Source: JBBTTS01 sp038064135
GTDB lineage: Bacteria; Patescibacteriota; Saccharimonadia; Saccharimonadales; OMJO01
Direction of reading: 5' to 3'
NCBI GenBank assembly: GCA_038064135.1
Contig: JBBTTS010000020.1
Location: 1 to 12,630 of the forward strand
Length of the DNA stretch: 12,630 nucleotides
A model generated the notes under the pieces. The model was not told where the DNA came from. It did not search any database and was given only the letters and a program-made list of their open reading frames with translations. Positions 5,796-12,630 of this stretch are shown here, in pieces (position 1 is the first letter of the stretch; each line of letters opens with the position of its first letter). Made by a program: the position numbers and the translations under genes.

Positions 5796-7232
5796 TTATT
5801 TCGGTGATTCGACAGCTTCTGGCGAAAGTTTGGTTTTAGCGAATGAGAAGCCGAAGATGCTGCCCTTGCCTTCTTGGCTGTGGAAAATAATATTTCCACC
5901 TTGGGCAACGACAACTTTTTTAGCCATGAACAATCCTAGACCTGTACCGTCGGGGCGGGCTTTTTTAGCATTACCGGCCCGGTAAAACTTGCTAAATAAA
6001 TGGTGTTGCTCAGCTTTTGGTACGCCCAGTCCATCATCCTCTACGCGCATTTCTACTGACTCACCTTTGTCCTCTACGATCACTTTAATATGGCCGCCAC
6101 TTGGAGTGTAGTAAATGGCATTGTCGGTAAAGTTCATAACAACTTGGCGAATTTTGGTTTCATCTAACATAAGGTCTGGGAAATTTTTAGGTTTATTGAA
6201 TGTAAGTTCTAAGTTGCGGCCTTTGGCTGTTTCGTACAATTGGCTAATTTCTTCTTCGACAATTTTGGCTAAGTTGGTGGGCTTAGTTTCGATAATGAAT
6301 TTACCAGTGCGGAGTCGAGACACATTGAGTAAGTCGGCAATGAGGTACACCATGCGCTGACTACTCACAAAAGCCTGATCTAGTAACCGACGTTGCATAC
6401 TGCTGACTTTGCCAGCGTCACCTTCAAGTACCATGCTCACGTAGCCTTTCATACTGGTAAGCGGCGTGCGCAGCTGGTGAGAGGCCATGCTGATGAACTC
6501 GTCCTTGGCCTCGTCCAATGCCTTTAGTTTTTCATTGGAGTGCTTTAGCGCCCTAAGGACGTGCTCGTTTTCGAGTAGTAAGAGTTTGTTATCTACTGCT
6601 ATGCCGATTGCTTCACTAACGCGATCCATAAATGCTTTGTCTTTTGCACCCAATTCGCCTAACGATTCGCTAAAGCCAATGGCCATAACACCTACCAGCC
6701 GCTTTCGGGCAGATAGTTTTACAAAGTAAATAGATTTTGCAGGTATAGCCTTAACTAGTTCTTCAATAACAAAATTGTCGGTATTTAAGAGTTGGTTTAT
6801 GTGCTTTATGGTGATAGTCGGTGTTAGATTGAGCAAAGTCGATGTTTGCCCTCCTGCAAGCCACGAATTGTCACCCTCTACAAACATTCTTGATAAGTCA
6901 GATCTGAGTTGATCTGGCAAGCCCGCGATAGAATTAAGGGCGGCAAAGTCTACTTTGTCGTGATGCGGCGACTTTGTGAAGATACTGACGAATAGATATT
7001 CTTTGCTTTCTACTATAGCTTTGCATATATCGCTACATAGCACCTGTAAGCTATCCTGTGACTCCAAAACCAAACCATCGATAGCCCTTAGCAGTGATAA
7101 CATCTTGTTAATCTCGGCTAGTTCGAGGTTACGCTTGTACATCTCTTGAGTGATATGCTCAAGATCTTGCTCTAAGCGTTTACGCTTGGTGGTAAATACA
7201 CTCTTTTTACTAGACGAAAGTTGGTCTGCCAC
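5796..7232 (-). CDS. Cytosolic GAF-domain sensor histidine kinase
   Basis: This 478-aa histidine kinase autophosphorylates on a conserved histidine and would pass the phosphate to a response regulator. Residues 13-45 look like a coiled coil, a GAF-like sensor spans about 45-215, and a short helix leads to HisKA. The H-box ASHQLRTP has the phospho-acceptor at about H252. The ATPase domain shows the N-box NFTDNAIYYTP (about 367-377), G1 DDGLGVP (399-405) and G2 GTGLGL (429-434). No membrane segment is present, so the signal is internal or comes through a partner. The start is GTG at 7232 with AAGG about 11 nt before it. It is the last gene of a three-gene operon, 32 nt after the small gene at 7265-7543, and ends before the terminator at 5635-5672. 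No response regulator is adjacent, so its partner is encoded elsewhere. Confidence 0.95.
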   Translation of the reverse strand: MADQLSSSKKSVFTTKRKRLEQDLEHITQEMYKRNLELAEINKMLSLLRAIDGLVLESQDSLQVLCSDICKAIVESKEYLFVSIFTKSPHHDKVDFAALNSIAGLPDQLRSDLSRMFVEGDNSWLAGGQTSTLLNLTPTITIKHINQLLNTDNFVIEELVKAIPAKSIYFVKLSARKRLVGVMAIGFSESLGELGAKDKAFMDRVSEAIGIAVDNKLLLLENEHVLRALKHSNEKLKALDEAKDEFISMASHQLRTPLTSMKGYVSMVLEGDAGKVSSMQRRLLDQAFVSSQRMVYLIADLLNVSRLRTGKFIIETKPTNLAKIVEEEISQLYETAKGRNLELTFNKPKNFPDLMLDETKIRQVVMNFTDNAIYYTPSGGHIKVIVEDKGESVEMRVEDDGLGVPKAEQHHLFSKFYRAGNAKKARPDGTGLGLFMAKKVVVAQGGNIIFHSQEGKGSIFGFSFAKTKLSPEAVESPK

Positions 7233-7264
7233 CCTAGATCTGCCTTATGGTTAGCTTGATAGAC

Positions 7265-7543
7265 CTATTGTAGCGACTTTGGCAGCTCATCGCCAGTAAG
7301 TTGCGAAGCGACTTTGGCGGCTGCTTCTTTGCAAACCTCTACAGAGATTTGTCCAAACAGTTCTTTGTATTTTTCTACTAGGTTATCTATAACCTTTGCT
7401 TCGTCACCGCTTAAGCTAATCTCGTGCTTTGGCCAGTCTATTTTGAGGCCACCAACCTGCTTCGCCTGCTCGATAGCAACTGGTCCAATAATCGACTCTT
7501 GTTGAGCAATAATCTTTTCGGCTATCTGCGCGTAAACATCCAT
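7265..7543 (-). CDS. Small soluble protein of unknown function in the kinase operon
   Basis: A 92-aa protein with no family I can name. It looks mainly helical: an N-terminal amphipathic segment (VYAQIAEKIIAQQESIIGPVAIEQAKQ), a short strand-like part (LKIDWPKHEISLSGD) and a C-terminal helix (NLVEKYKELFGQISVEVCKEAA). No signal peptide or membrane helix is present. The start could be GTG at 7546 or ATG at 7543. I prefer the ATG, which overlaps the upstream TGA stop as TGATG, with GAGGGG just before; both imply translational coupling. Position between a membrane protein and a histidine kinase suggests it is an accessory or connector of that sensory system, which is inference. Confidence 0.8.
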   Translation of the reverse strand: MDVYAQIAEKIIAQQESIIGPVAIEQAKQVGGLKIDWPKHEISLSGDEAKVIDNLVEKYKELFGQISVEVCKEAAAKVASQLTGDELPKSLQ

Positions 7544-8391
7544 CACTGCCCCTCGGCCTCAATAATCTTGTCTTTAGCGCTCCCCATTTCAGTGAATGAC
7601 CTATTAATAATTATCAAACTCACAGCCATCGCAAAGTAAGCGATTAAGTAAAGATAGTCACCATACCCTCCGTTAATCCATGTGTCATGATAATTTTGAT
7701 ATAAGAAATTGAGGTCTGCTATATACTGCGCTATAAAAGCTAAGAGCAAGAACATAATCGGTTTCTTCATAACTCCTCCTAGCATCTTGCCTACGCTTAG
7801 TAATATAACTAGAGCAATGGACACATAGGTCGCTTGTCCGAGCGGGTAGCCAAAATCTAGAAAAACCTGAAGATTGGTGATATCCGTAAAGTCGTAATTT
7901 TTTAAGAACAGCAGGTATGAAGACGCCAGCATCACTACAGGTAGAAAAATTCCAACAAGTAGCTTAATTGGGCTTTTCTTGATTGATATGCGGACACCCA
8001 GTACCTTAGCCAAGGATAGGCCACCTAGAATATAAAGCGGAATATTCCCAAAAAAACCAAGATCTGCCAGTGAAGGGTATGGAATATCAACTTTGCTCAC
8101 AATGTTATAGTAGCTAAAGACAATCTGGCCAAACTCTGCGAATAATAGCCCTGAAGAAAGATAGAGTATGGCTCGACCCAGACTACTCCTTAGTGAGCCC
8201 CACACCTTTGCATACATAAGCCCGAAGATTCCACCTAGTAATGCCATAGCGCCATACGTGGCACCAAACAACAACCTTGGAAAATCACTTTCCGGATTGA
8301 TAACGGATAGTGCCACCCACCATATGCTAAGGGCAGCAAACAACGATATAACTATCTTTAGGTAAGGACTTCGGTTATCTTTTGTAACCAT
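7543..8391 (-). CDS. Polytopic membrane protein, probable sensor partner of the histidine kinase
   Basis: A 282-aa integral membrane protein with about eight hydrophobic segments (near residues 12-33, 41-62, 73-95, 108-126, 138-160, 170-200, 211-227 and 240-264) and a short charged C-terminus. Polar motifs recur at helix ends: YPSLADLGF, DFGYPLGQATY and GGYGDYLYLIAYF. That is reminiscent of membrane sensor modules fused to GGDEF or kinase domains in other bacteria, a resemblance from memory. The frame is also open to GTG at 8397, but a promoter with TTGACA (8428-8423) and TATTGT (8405-8400) would start transcription near 8393, so the ATG at 8391 is preferred and the mRNA is nearly leaderless. 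It is the first gene of the operon and overlaps the next start codon. Sensing together with the downstream cytosolic kinase is inference. Confidence 0.85.
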   Translation of the reverse strand: MVTKDNRSPYLKIVISLFAALSIWWVALSVINPESDFPRLLFGATYGAMALLGGIFGLMYAKVWGSLRSSLGRAILYLSSGLLFAEFGQIVFSYYNIVSKVDIPYPSLADLGFFGNIPLYILGGLSLAKVLGVRISIKKSPIKLLVGIFLPVVMLASSYLLFLKNYDFTDITNLQVFLDFGYPLGQATYVSIALVILLSVGKMLGGVMKKPIMFLLLAFIAQYIADLNFLYQNYHDTWINGGYGDYLYLIAYFAMAVSLIIINRSFTEMGSAKDKIIEAEGQ

Positions 8392-8399
8392 TACCACTC

Positions 8400-8446
8400 A
8401 CAATATTGCATCCTGGCTTTGATGTCAATAACCATAGAGTTATGAT
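8400..8446. promoter_or_regulatory. Two divergent promoters with overlapping -35 boxes
   Basis: The minus-strand promoter has -35 TTGACA (8428-8423), a 17-bp spacer and -10 TATTGT (8405-8400), reading into the membrane protein operon. The plus-strand promoter has -35 TTGATG (8419-8424), a 16-bp spacer and -10 TATGAT (8441-8446), reading into the DUF2156 gene. The two -35 boxes share bases 8423-8424, within the dyad TTGA-TG-TCAA. RNA polymerase could hardly occupy both at once, so the two units should compete. Confidence 0.7.
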
Positions 8447-8452
8447 GTCTAG

Positions 8453-9382
8453 ATGAAGTTAAAAAAATTTCCCGACTTTGAACCGCTAGACTTAAAGCAT
8501 AAGGATGTCCTTAAAAAAATAGCTGATGGTTTTCCTAGCTACTCTGACTTTAATTTTGTTAGCCTTTTTAGCTGGGATACTAAGGGCAGTATCGCGGTCT
8601 CTGTCTGTAACGAAAACTTGATTATTAAGTTTACAGATTATATCGACAATTCAGAGTTTTACTCGTTACTGGGTACAAACAGATTGGAAGAAACAATTGA
8701 AATCTTAATAAAGCAGGCAAAAAAATCCGGGATACGCACAGACTTGTCCCTAGTCCCTGAAAGTGTCGTAAAAAAACTTAAGAAAGCAAACTTTTCCGAT
8801 GGCTTAGTAATCAACGAGGACCCGGACAATCATGACTACATCATTTCTGTAGGAGAGCTTGTAGAATTTAAGACTAATCGATTTCGTGGTAAAAAAAATC
8901 TGCTAAATAGATTTTCTAGACAATATGGGGAAGGCTCCGAGAGTCTCGAGCTTGATTTAAGGGACGTTAAAACACAGAAAGAGATTATTCAGTTACTTAG
9001 CGACTGGCAATCGAGTAGAAACAGACAGGACCACGAGGTCCATAATGAGTTTCAGGCTATTAGAAGATCGCTAGACAATCATCATTATCTCGAAATCAAA
9101 GGGTTTGGAGTTCGTTATAATGACAAACTTATAGCATTTACACTCTTTGAGGTACTTAAAAATAAGGTTGCAATAATACACTTCGACAAAGCCAACGTTC
9201 ATTTTGAAGGAATCTTCGAGCATCTTAAACACAATTTTGCAAAGCACCTAGCACAAATGAACATTGAACTTATAAATTATGAGCAAGACTTGGGTATTGA
9301 AGGCTTGCGGCGCGCAAAGCAATCATATCACCCCGTGAACTACTTGAAAAAATACACCATCTCCCTCGCCAACAAGAAATAA
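8453..9382 (+). CDS. DUF2156 protein (LPG-synthetase C-terminal-like, tandem GNAT fold)
   Basis: This 309-aa soluble protein matches the DUF2156 / phosphatidylglycerol lysyltransferase C-terminal family. Features seen: an N-terminal FEPLDLKHKD start, SDFNFVSLFSWD (about 31-42), NEDPDNHDYI followed by RFRGKKNLLNRFSRQYG (about 121-159), and the C-terminal hallmark NYEQDLGIEGLRRAKQSY (about 275-292) followed by YLKKYTI. These proteins use an aminoacyl- or acyl-donor in a GNAT-like fold. Full-length MprF adds lysine to phosphatidylglycerol and protects against cationic peptides, but here the membrane flippase part is absent, so the acceptor is unknown. No Shine-Dalgarno precedes the ATG. The -10 TATGAT ends 6 nt before it, pointing to a leaderless mRNA. 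It diverges from the sensory operon. Confidence 0.88.
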   Translation: MKLKKFPDFEPLDLKHKDVLKKIADGFPSYSDFNFVSLFSWDTKGSIAVSVCNENLIIKFTDYIDNSEFYSLLGTNRLEETIEILIKQAKKSGIRTDLSLVPESVVKKLKKANFSDGLVINEDPDNHDYIISVGELVEFKTNRFRGKKNLLNRFSRQYGEGSESLELDLRDVKTQKEIIQLLSDWQSSRNRQDHEVHNEFQAIRRSLDNHHYLEIKGFGVRYNDKLIAFTLFEVLKNKVAIIHFDKANVHFEGIFEHLKHNFAKHLAQMNIELINYEQDLGIEGLRRAKQSYHPVNYLKKYTISLANKK

Positions 9383-9383
9383 A

Positions 9384-9412
9384 TTCAAAATCCTTAGTTA
9401 TAGGTTTATGAT
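9384..9412 (+). promoter_or_regulatory. Promoter of the metalloprotease gene (leaderless type)
   Basis: TTCAAA (9384-9389), a 17-bp spacer and TATGAT (9407-9412) lie before the gene, with the ATG 6 nt after the -10. Transcription would start at or next to the start codon. No Shine-Dalgarno is present. Confidence 0.6.
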
Positions 9413-9418
9413 AATGTC

Positions 9419-10039
9419 ATGCGCAACATCTACCTCCACATTCTCGATGCGGCCGGTTCTCTGAATAAACTTAGAGCAGCAATCGATACAGCTTTTACCG
9501 AAAGTTTGGCAAGTTTGCCCAAAAATTTTGTTGTAAACAATGTAGATATTGTTGTACAAGATTTACCTACTTGGGTAGTGCCAGAGTTGGGTATAGTTGG
9601 GCATACATATTCTGGCCACATAATACACATTTCTCTTGATTCAAATAGAGATGTAGCTCATGTCAACATTGTAAAAACAATTATCCACGAACTTCACCAC
9701 GCAGCGAGGTGGCAAAGTGTTGGCTTTGGTTCGACTCTTGGAGAGGCGATTGTTAGTGAGGGATTGGCCTGCCTTCTCGAAGAGGAGATATGTGGCGAAA
9801 CGCCGATTTATTCCAAAGTCAAAATAAGTAAAAAGAATGTTACACAAGTTCAAGCAGAGATGAATAAAGAACAATATGACAGATCAAAGTGGTTTTTTGG
9901 CTCACAAAAAGACATCCCGCGCTGGTTTGGCTATACATACGGTTATGAGATCTGCAAAAAATATGCCAATCTCAACAATACAAGCGCGTCCAAAATGGTC
10001 AGCTTGAAGGCTCGGAAAATACTGTCATCGACGCACTAA
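9419..10039 (+). CDS. DUF2268-type zinc metalloprotease (HExxH)
   Basis: A 206-aa predicted zinc protease. The gluzincin-like site is IIHELHHAARW with HExxH at residues 90-94, and the likely third ligand E114 lies in IVSEGLACLLEEE, the pattern of the DUF2268 predicted Zn-protease family. The first 80 residues resemble the family's N-terminal domain, and a WFGYTYGYEI motif follows near 165-175. No signal peptide is evident, so it probably acts in the cytosol. It has its own promoter, 36 nt after the DUF2156 gene. It ends 13 bp before the end of the convergent peptide gene at 10053-10310. Because RiPP leaders must be removed by a protease, it is a candidate leader peptidase for that locus; this rests on position only. 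A general housekeeping role is equally possible. Confidence 0.85.
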   Translation: MRNIYLHILDAAGSLNKLRAAIDTAFTESLASLPKNFVVNNVDIVVQDLPTWVVPELGIVGHTYSGHIIHISLDSNRDVAHVNIVKTIIHELHHAARWQSVGFGSTLGEAIVSEGLACLLEEEICGETPIYSKVKISKKNVTQVQAEMNKEQYDRSKWFFGSQKDIPRWFGYTYGYEICKKYANLNNTSASKMVSLKARKILSSTH

Positions 10040-10052
10040 ATTTTGGTTTGGA

Positions 10053-10310
10053 TTAGATATGATCTATCAAAAAACGTCCACCACTGCTGCAGTGTCCGCA
10101 AGAACCGCCATCTGATGAACCATTGTTAGAATCTGCGACTACCCCAGTTAGACTGTTAGCAATAAAGTGAGGAGTCTCCGTAATCTCCAAAATACTCATC
10201 GTGTCTGTCGAATCATCTCGTTCGCCACTCCCAAAAAACCCTTCAACTTCACCGCCATTAAAACTATCTGTTCTTTCTGTTAATGATTGTGCTTCTATAA
10301 TAGTTCCCAT
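10053..10310 (-). CDS. Candidate azole-peptide (LAP/TOMM) RiPP precursor
   Basis: An 85-aa peptide. Residues 1-60 are acidic and leader-like (ERTDSFNGGEVEGFF, DTMSILEITETPHFIANSL). The C-terminal 25 residues are rich in Gly, Ser and Cys (SNNGSSDGGSCGHCSSGG, then RFLIDHI), with Cys at 71 and 74 and Ser at 65, 66, 70, 75 and 76. That is the composition a YcaO cyclodehydratase converts to thiazol(in)e and oxazol(in)e rings, and a SagB dehydrogenase aromatises. AAAGGAG lies 6 nt before the ATG. It is 84 nt downstream of the RRE-SagB-YcaO gene on the same strand. The cleavage site is not evident; a bond near VVAD/SNNG is a guess. An alternative reading is a small metal-binding peptide (CGHC). Confidence 0.75.
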   Translation of the reverse strand: MGTIIEAQSLTERTDSFNGGEVEGFFGSGERDDSTDTMSILEITETPHFIANSLTGVVADSNNGSSDGGSCGHCSSGGRFLIDHI

Positions 10311-10348
10311 AGATTACTCCTTTAGGTTATTACTTGTTGCACTCTTAT

Positions 10349-10374
10349 GTTATACCCTTGAATCAATTATTCAA
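10349..10374 (-). promoter_or_regulatory. Possible promoter and operator dyad of the precursor gene
   Basis: On the minus strand TATAAC (10354-10349) resembles a -10 box about 40 nt before the ATG. Immediately upstream is the dyad TTGAAT-N5-ATTCAA (10358-10374), where a regulator could bind. No good -35 is seen at 17 bp, and TTGAAT itself is only 14 bp away. Separate expression of the precursor, in excess of its enzyme, would fit a RiPP. Confidence 0.3.
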
Positions 10375-10394
10375 ATACTTCATTTTAAAAACAT

Positions 10395-12566
10395 CTATGC
10401 GAAAAAATGTGGCACAGCTCGATTGAAGTTACTTAGTTGAGTAGACGGGTGTGAGAAATATTCATTACCAAAACCAAAATTTATCGGCACTAACTGAGGA
10501 CATAAAACCCTTACTACATGAATCGCTTCGTTATCATCCGTCAGCCTAACTACTACTGCTGAATTATATCTATCGAAAATGTTTGAATTTAGCTCTACTT
10601 CTGGTTTTTTTATTGAAATACCACCTGCCCAAAGCCATTCTACTTCTGACTTCTTGTAATCATAATAATAAAATCTGCCGTGATCTTCGGGTGAATGAAC
10701 ATTTTCTGGTTCTACCCAATCTTGTTTTTTTTCAGCAAACATTGCATTCGTAAATCCTATTTCTGCTTCTTGATAGGCTTTGCTTGCTGCTATCTCGAAT
10801 GTCTCGTTACTTGCAGCCGCCCCACTTACCATATATGGATACGCGCCGTCCGGGGATCGAATAATAACATTGACTATTGCTATACCGTCATGACTAAGAT
10901 CGAGGATTTCTACCTCCTTACCTTGGTTTTTCCAATATTCACATCTTTTCTGCAAATGCTTAGACAAAATGTCATGTGCGATTCGGTTAGGTGACCGATG
11001 ACTAAACCATAGTTTCATGGTTGCATCTCTCTCTATCAATTCTAACAATCCACGGTTGACAGCTTCTTCATAGTCAGTGTGCGCTGCCATACCCGAGGAA
11101 TCATTCTCTACGATATTTTTTCGACCTAACAATACCCCGTTTAATGGATAGAAAACAAGATCAACCGGAACTAATATCGATGAGCCATTAACTTTTTGTC
11201 CTCGAATCCATTGAATTTGCTTCTTAGGGTCAAATTTTTCAAGATGTGGCTGCTGCCTATACTGTATGTCTGATAATGGCTTTACATTTTCTGGTGAGAG
11301 CCATTCCTCTTCTAAGGTATCCGCCGCTGATACAACATCGAATTTAAGCCTGCCCGCAGTATATCTTTCATATCCTTCAGCAATTGATTTTATTCGTGCT
11401 AAGTTTATAGAACGAGCCGAACCACTAGCATATAGTACCGAGTCTACAGGATAAATTATGCTAGGCGGTCTGTATTTAGCAGTAGCGTGGTAAAAATCAA
11501 GTGACCTTGCTACTTTAGAATGTGCATTTACCCGCGACCATTCTATGGGCTTGTCTTGACCTACGTAGCTCTCCAGTTCTAGAAGTGTTTTAAAGAAATC
11601 TGGGTCAGCAATACTTACTTCTGTACGTCCGATCGCCAAGGTGATCAATGGTCTTTCAGAGAGAGGAAGCTTTAATTCCTTTGCCAATTTTTCATCATCA
11701 AATCCGCCATACTCAAGACTGCCTAGTCCGAGTTCTTGTGCAACTAGATGTATATTTTGAGCTGCGTGACCTGCCTCTAAGAGTGAATAACGGTAACCTC
11801 TGTTTGCGTACTTCTCCGGATGAACGTCCAAATCTGCAGTGATTACAATGATTACGGGTGCGTTATGAAGTAAATCTTCACTGTTAAATACATGGCACAG
11901 CTTCTGACAGTCGACATCATTATTAAAATTAACTAGACCTTGTTCCGTGTGATTGTACTGGTAGTAACCGACATCAAGACCTTCACTTCCCTTATTAACA
12001 ATGGCGTATAGTCTCAATGGATATAACCCACCTGCTGAAGGGATTGGTCTCTTTTCCTTAGAGTAAGCTGCATCTAAACATGTCGCGACTATGCTTGAAC
12101 CAATTGGGCTATCTTCAAAACTCCTACACGATCTCCTCTCGTTTGAGAAGGACCCGATTGATGTGTCTATAATGCTAGGCCGAACCACTACCCCCTGTTT
12201 CGGCTCAAAGTTTTCCTTAGATGCTAGCTGAGCGATATCATGTGATGTCAATTGTCTATTGAAGAGTGCCGGGTTGGCCGTTAAGTCGTGAAAAGTCAAA
12301 AACTGTTCACGGCTATCAACCAATACATTAAGCTTTCTTAAGTCTACAATTATCCTCTCGATAATAGGCTTTTCATGACCTAATTCCAGTAAACGTTCTC
12401 CAATTTCATCGCCCGAGCTAAAGCCATCAGCAAGCCCCAAGATAGCACCTATCTCTTGGCCTAGGTTGGAAATGTTTATTTGCTTATCCTTTAGACAAAA
12501 TGTCCAAATACCATCCTCGTAAATGCCAGGTCGGTGGTAAATTGGTATAAATTCATTATCTTCCAT
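10395..12566 (-). CDS. RRE - SagB dehydrogenase - YcaO cyclodehydratase fusion (azole-peptide synthetase)
   Basis: A single polypeptide of at least 723 aa. Residues about 8-85 resemble an RRE/PqqD-like winged helix (leader binding; ISNLGQEIGAILGLADGFSS, IVDLRKLNVLVD). Residues about 135-320 form a SagB-type FMN dehydrogenase: RRSCRSFEDSPI (145-155), RPIPSAGGLYPL (173-184), LLEAGHAAQNIHLVAQELG (262-280). Residues about 345-723 form a YcaO/SagD domain with the ATP-binding motifs SIAEGYERY (394-402), EEAVNRGLLELIERDA (500-515) and ASKAYQEAE (594-602). The proteins would cyclise Cys/Ser of the precursor with ATP and oxidise azolines to azoles. The YcaO C-terminus usually ends Pro-rich (like PHPFP); here it ends VPHFFA. 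No ThiF/E1 domain is seen. The frame stays open for 21 codons above the ATG to the window edge and no Shine-Dalgarno precedes that ATG, so the true N-terminus may lie outside. Confidence 0.92.
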   Translation of the reverse strand: MEDNEFIPIYHRPGIYEDGIWTFCLKDKQINISNLGQEIGAILGLADGFSSGDEIGERLLELGHEKPIIERIIVDLRKLNVLVDSREQFLTFHDLTANPALFNRQLTSHDIAQLASKENFEPKQGVVVRPSIIDTSIGSFSNERRSCRSFEDSPIGSSIVATCLDAAYSKEKRPIPSAGGLYPLRLYAIVNKGSEGLDVGYYQYNHTEQGLVNFNNDVDCQKLCHVFNSEDLLHNAPVIIVITADLDVHPEKYANRGYRYSLLEAGHAAQNIHLVAQELGLGSLEYGGFDDEKLAKELKLPLSERPLITLAIGRTEVSIADPDFFKTLLELESYVGQDKPIEWSRVNAHSKVARSLDFYHATAKYRPPSIIYPVDSVLYASGSARSINLARIKSIAEGYERYTAGRLKFDVVSAADTLEEEWLSPENVKPLSDIQYRQQPHLEKFDPKKQIQWIRGQKVNGSSILVPVDLVFYPLNGVLLGRKNIVENDSSGMAAHTDYEEAVNRGLLELIERDATMKLWFSHRSPNRIAHDILSKHLQKRCEYWKNQGKEVEILDLSHDGIAIVNVIIRSPDGAYPYMVSGAAASNETFEIAASKAYQEAEIGFTNAMFAEKKQDWVEPENVHSPEDHGRFYYYDYKKSEVEWLWAGGISIKKPEVELNSNIFDRYNSAVVVRLTDDNEAIHVVRVLCPQLVPINFGFGNEYFSHPSTQLSNFNRAVPHFFA

Positions 12567-12630
12567 AACAAAACTACGGAGAGTACGGAATATAGTAGGA
12601 CACTCACTAACAAGCCAGTAGCTAAAATGG

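Noticed and set aside
1..12630. CRISPR array or insertion sequence
   Set aside because: No regularly spaced direct repeats, cas genes, transposase or terminal repeats with target duplication were seen.

Overview
The window looks like a chromosomal segment of a small-genome Patescibacteria/CPR bacterium, most likely Candidatus Saccharibacteria (TM7). The evidence is a sortase-anchored (LPNTG) DUF11/PKD-type surface protein, a secreted Thr/Pro-rich protein of a kind I recall (unverified) from Saccharibacteria, AT-rich housekeeping genes, promoters that place the start codon at or near the transcription start, and UGA used as a stop. The taxonomic call is inference; no rRNA or marker set is present.

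Left part (1-2700, all minus strand): the N-terminal 236 codons of pyruvate kinase, a tRNA-Glu(UUC) with encoded CCA, an intrinsic terminator, a UUCG-capped hairpin, and the 510-aa LPNTG surface protein.

Middle part (about 2700-5700, minus strand): two GC-rich genes for Thr/Pro-rich membrane or exported proteins, strikingly different in base composition from their surroundings. They are bracketed by two long non-coding blocks (2700-3099 and 5006-5634) packed with perfect hairpins and competing long-range helices. No mobility gene is visible, but the layout suggests an acquired cassette or a structured RNA-bearing element. A strong terminator at 5635-5672 insulates it from the next operon.

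Right-centre (5796-8397, minus strand): an operon of a polytopic membrane protein, a small soluble protein and a GAF-histidine kinase without a response regulator. It diverges from a plus-strand DUF2156 (lysyl-phosphatidylglycerol-synthetase-like) gene through a 55-bp region with two overlapping promoters. A DUF2268-type HExxH metalloprotease gene follows on the plus strand.

Right end (10053-12630, minus strand): the most notable locus. One polypeptide fuses an RRE-like winged-helix domain, a SagB-type FMN dehydrogenase and a YcaO cyclodehydratase. It is followed by an 85-aa gene whose C-terminus is rich in Gly, Ser and Cys (SCGHCSSGG), the layout of a linear azol(in)e-containing peptide (LAP/TOMM) RiPP pathway. 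The convergent HExxH protease is a candidate, but unproven, leader peptidase. An azole-peptide pathway in an episymbiotic CPR bacterium would be a plausible toxin or host-interaction system.
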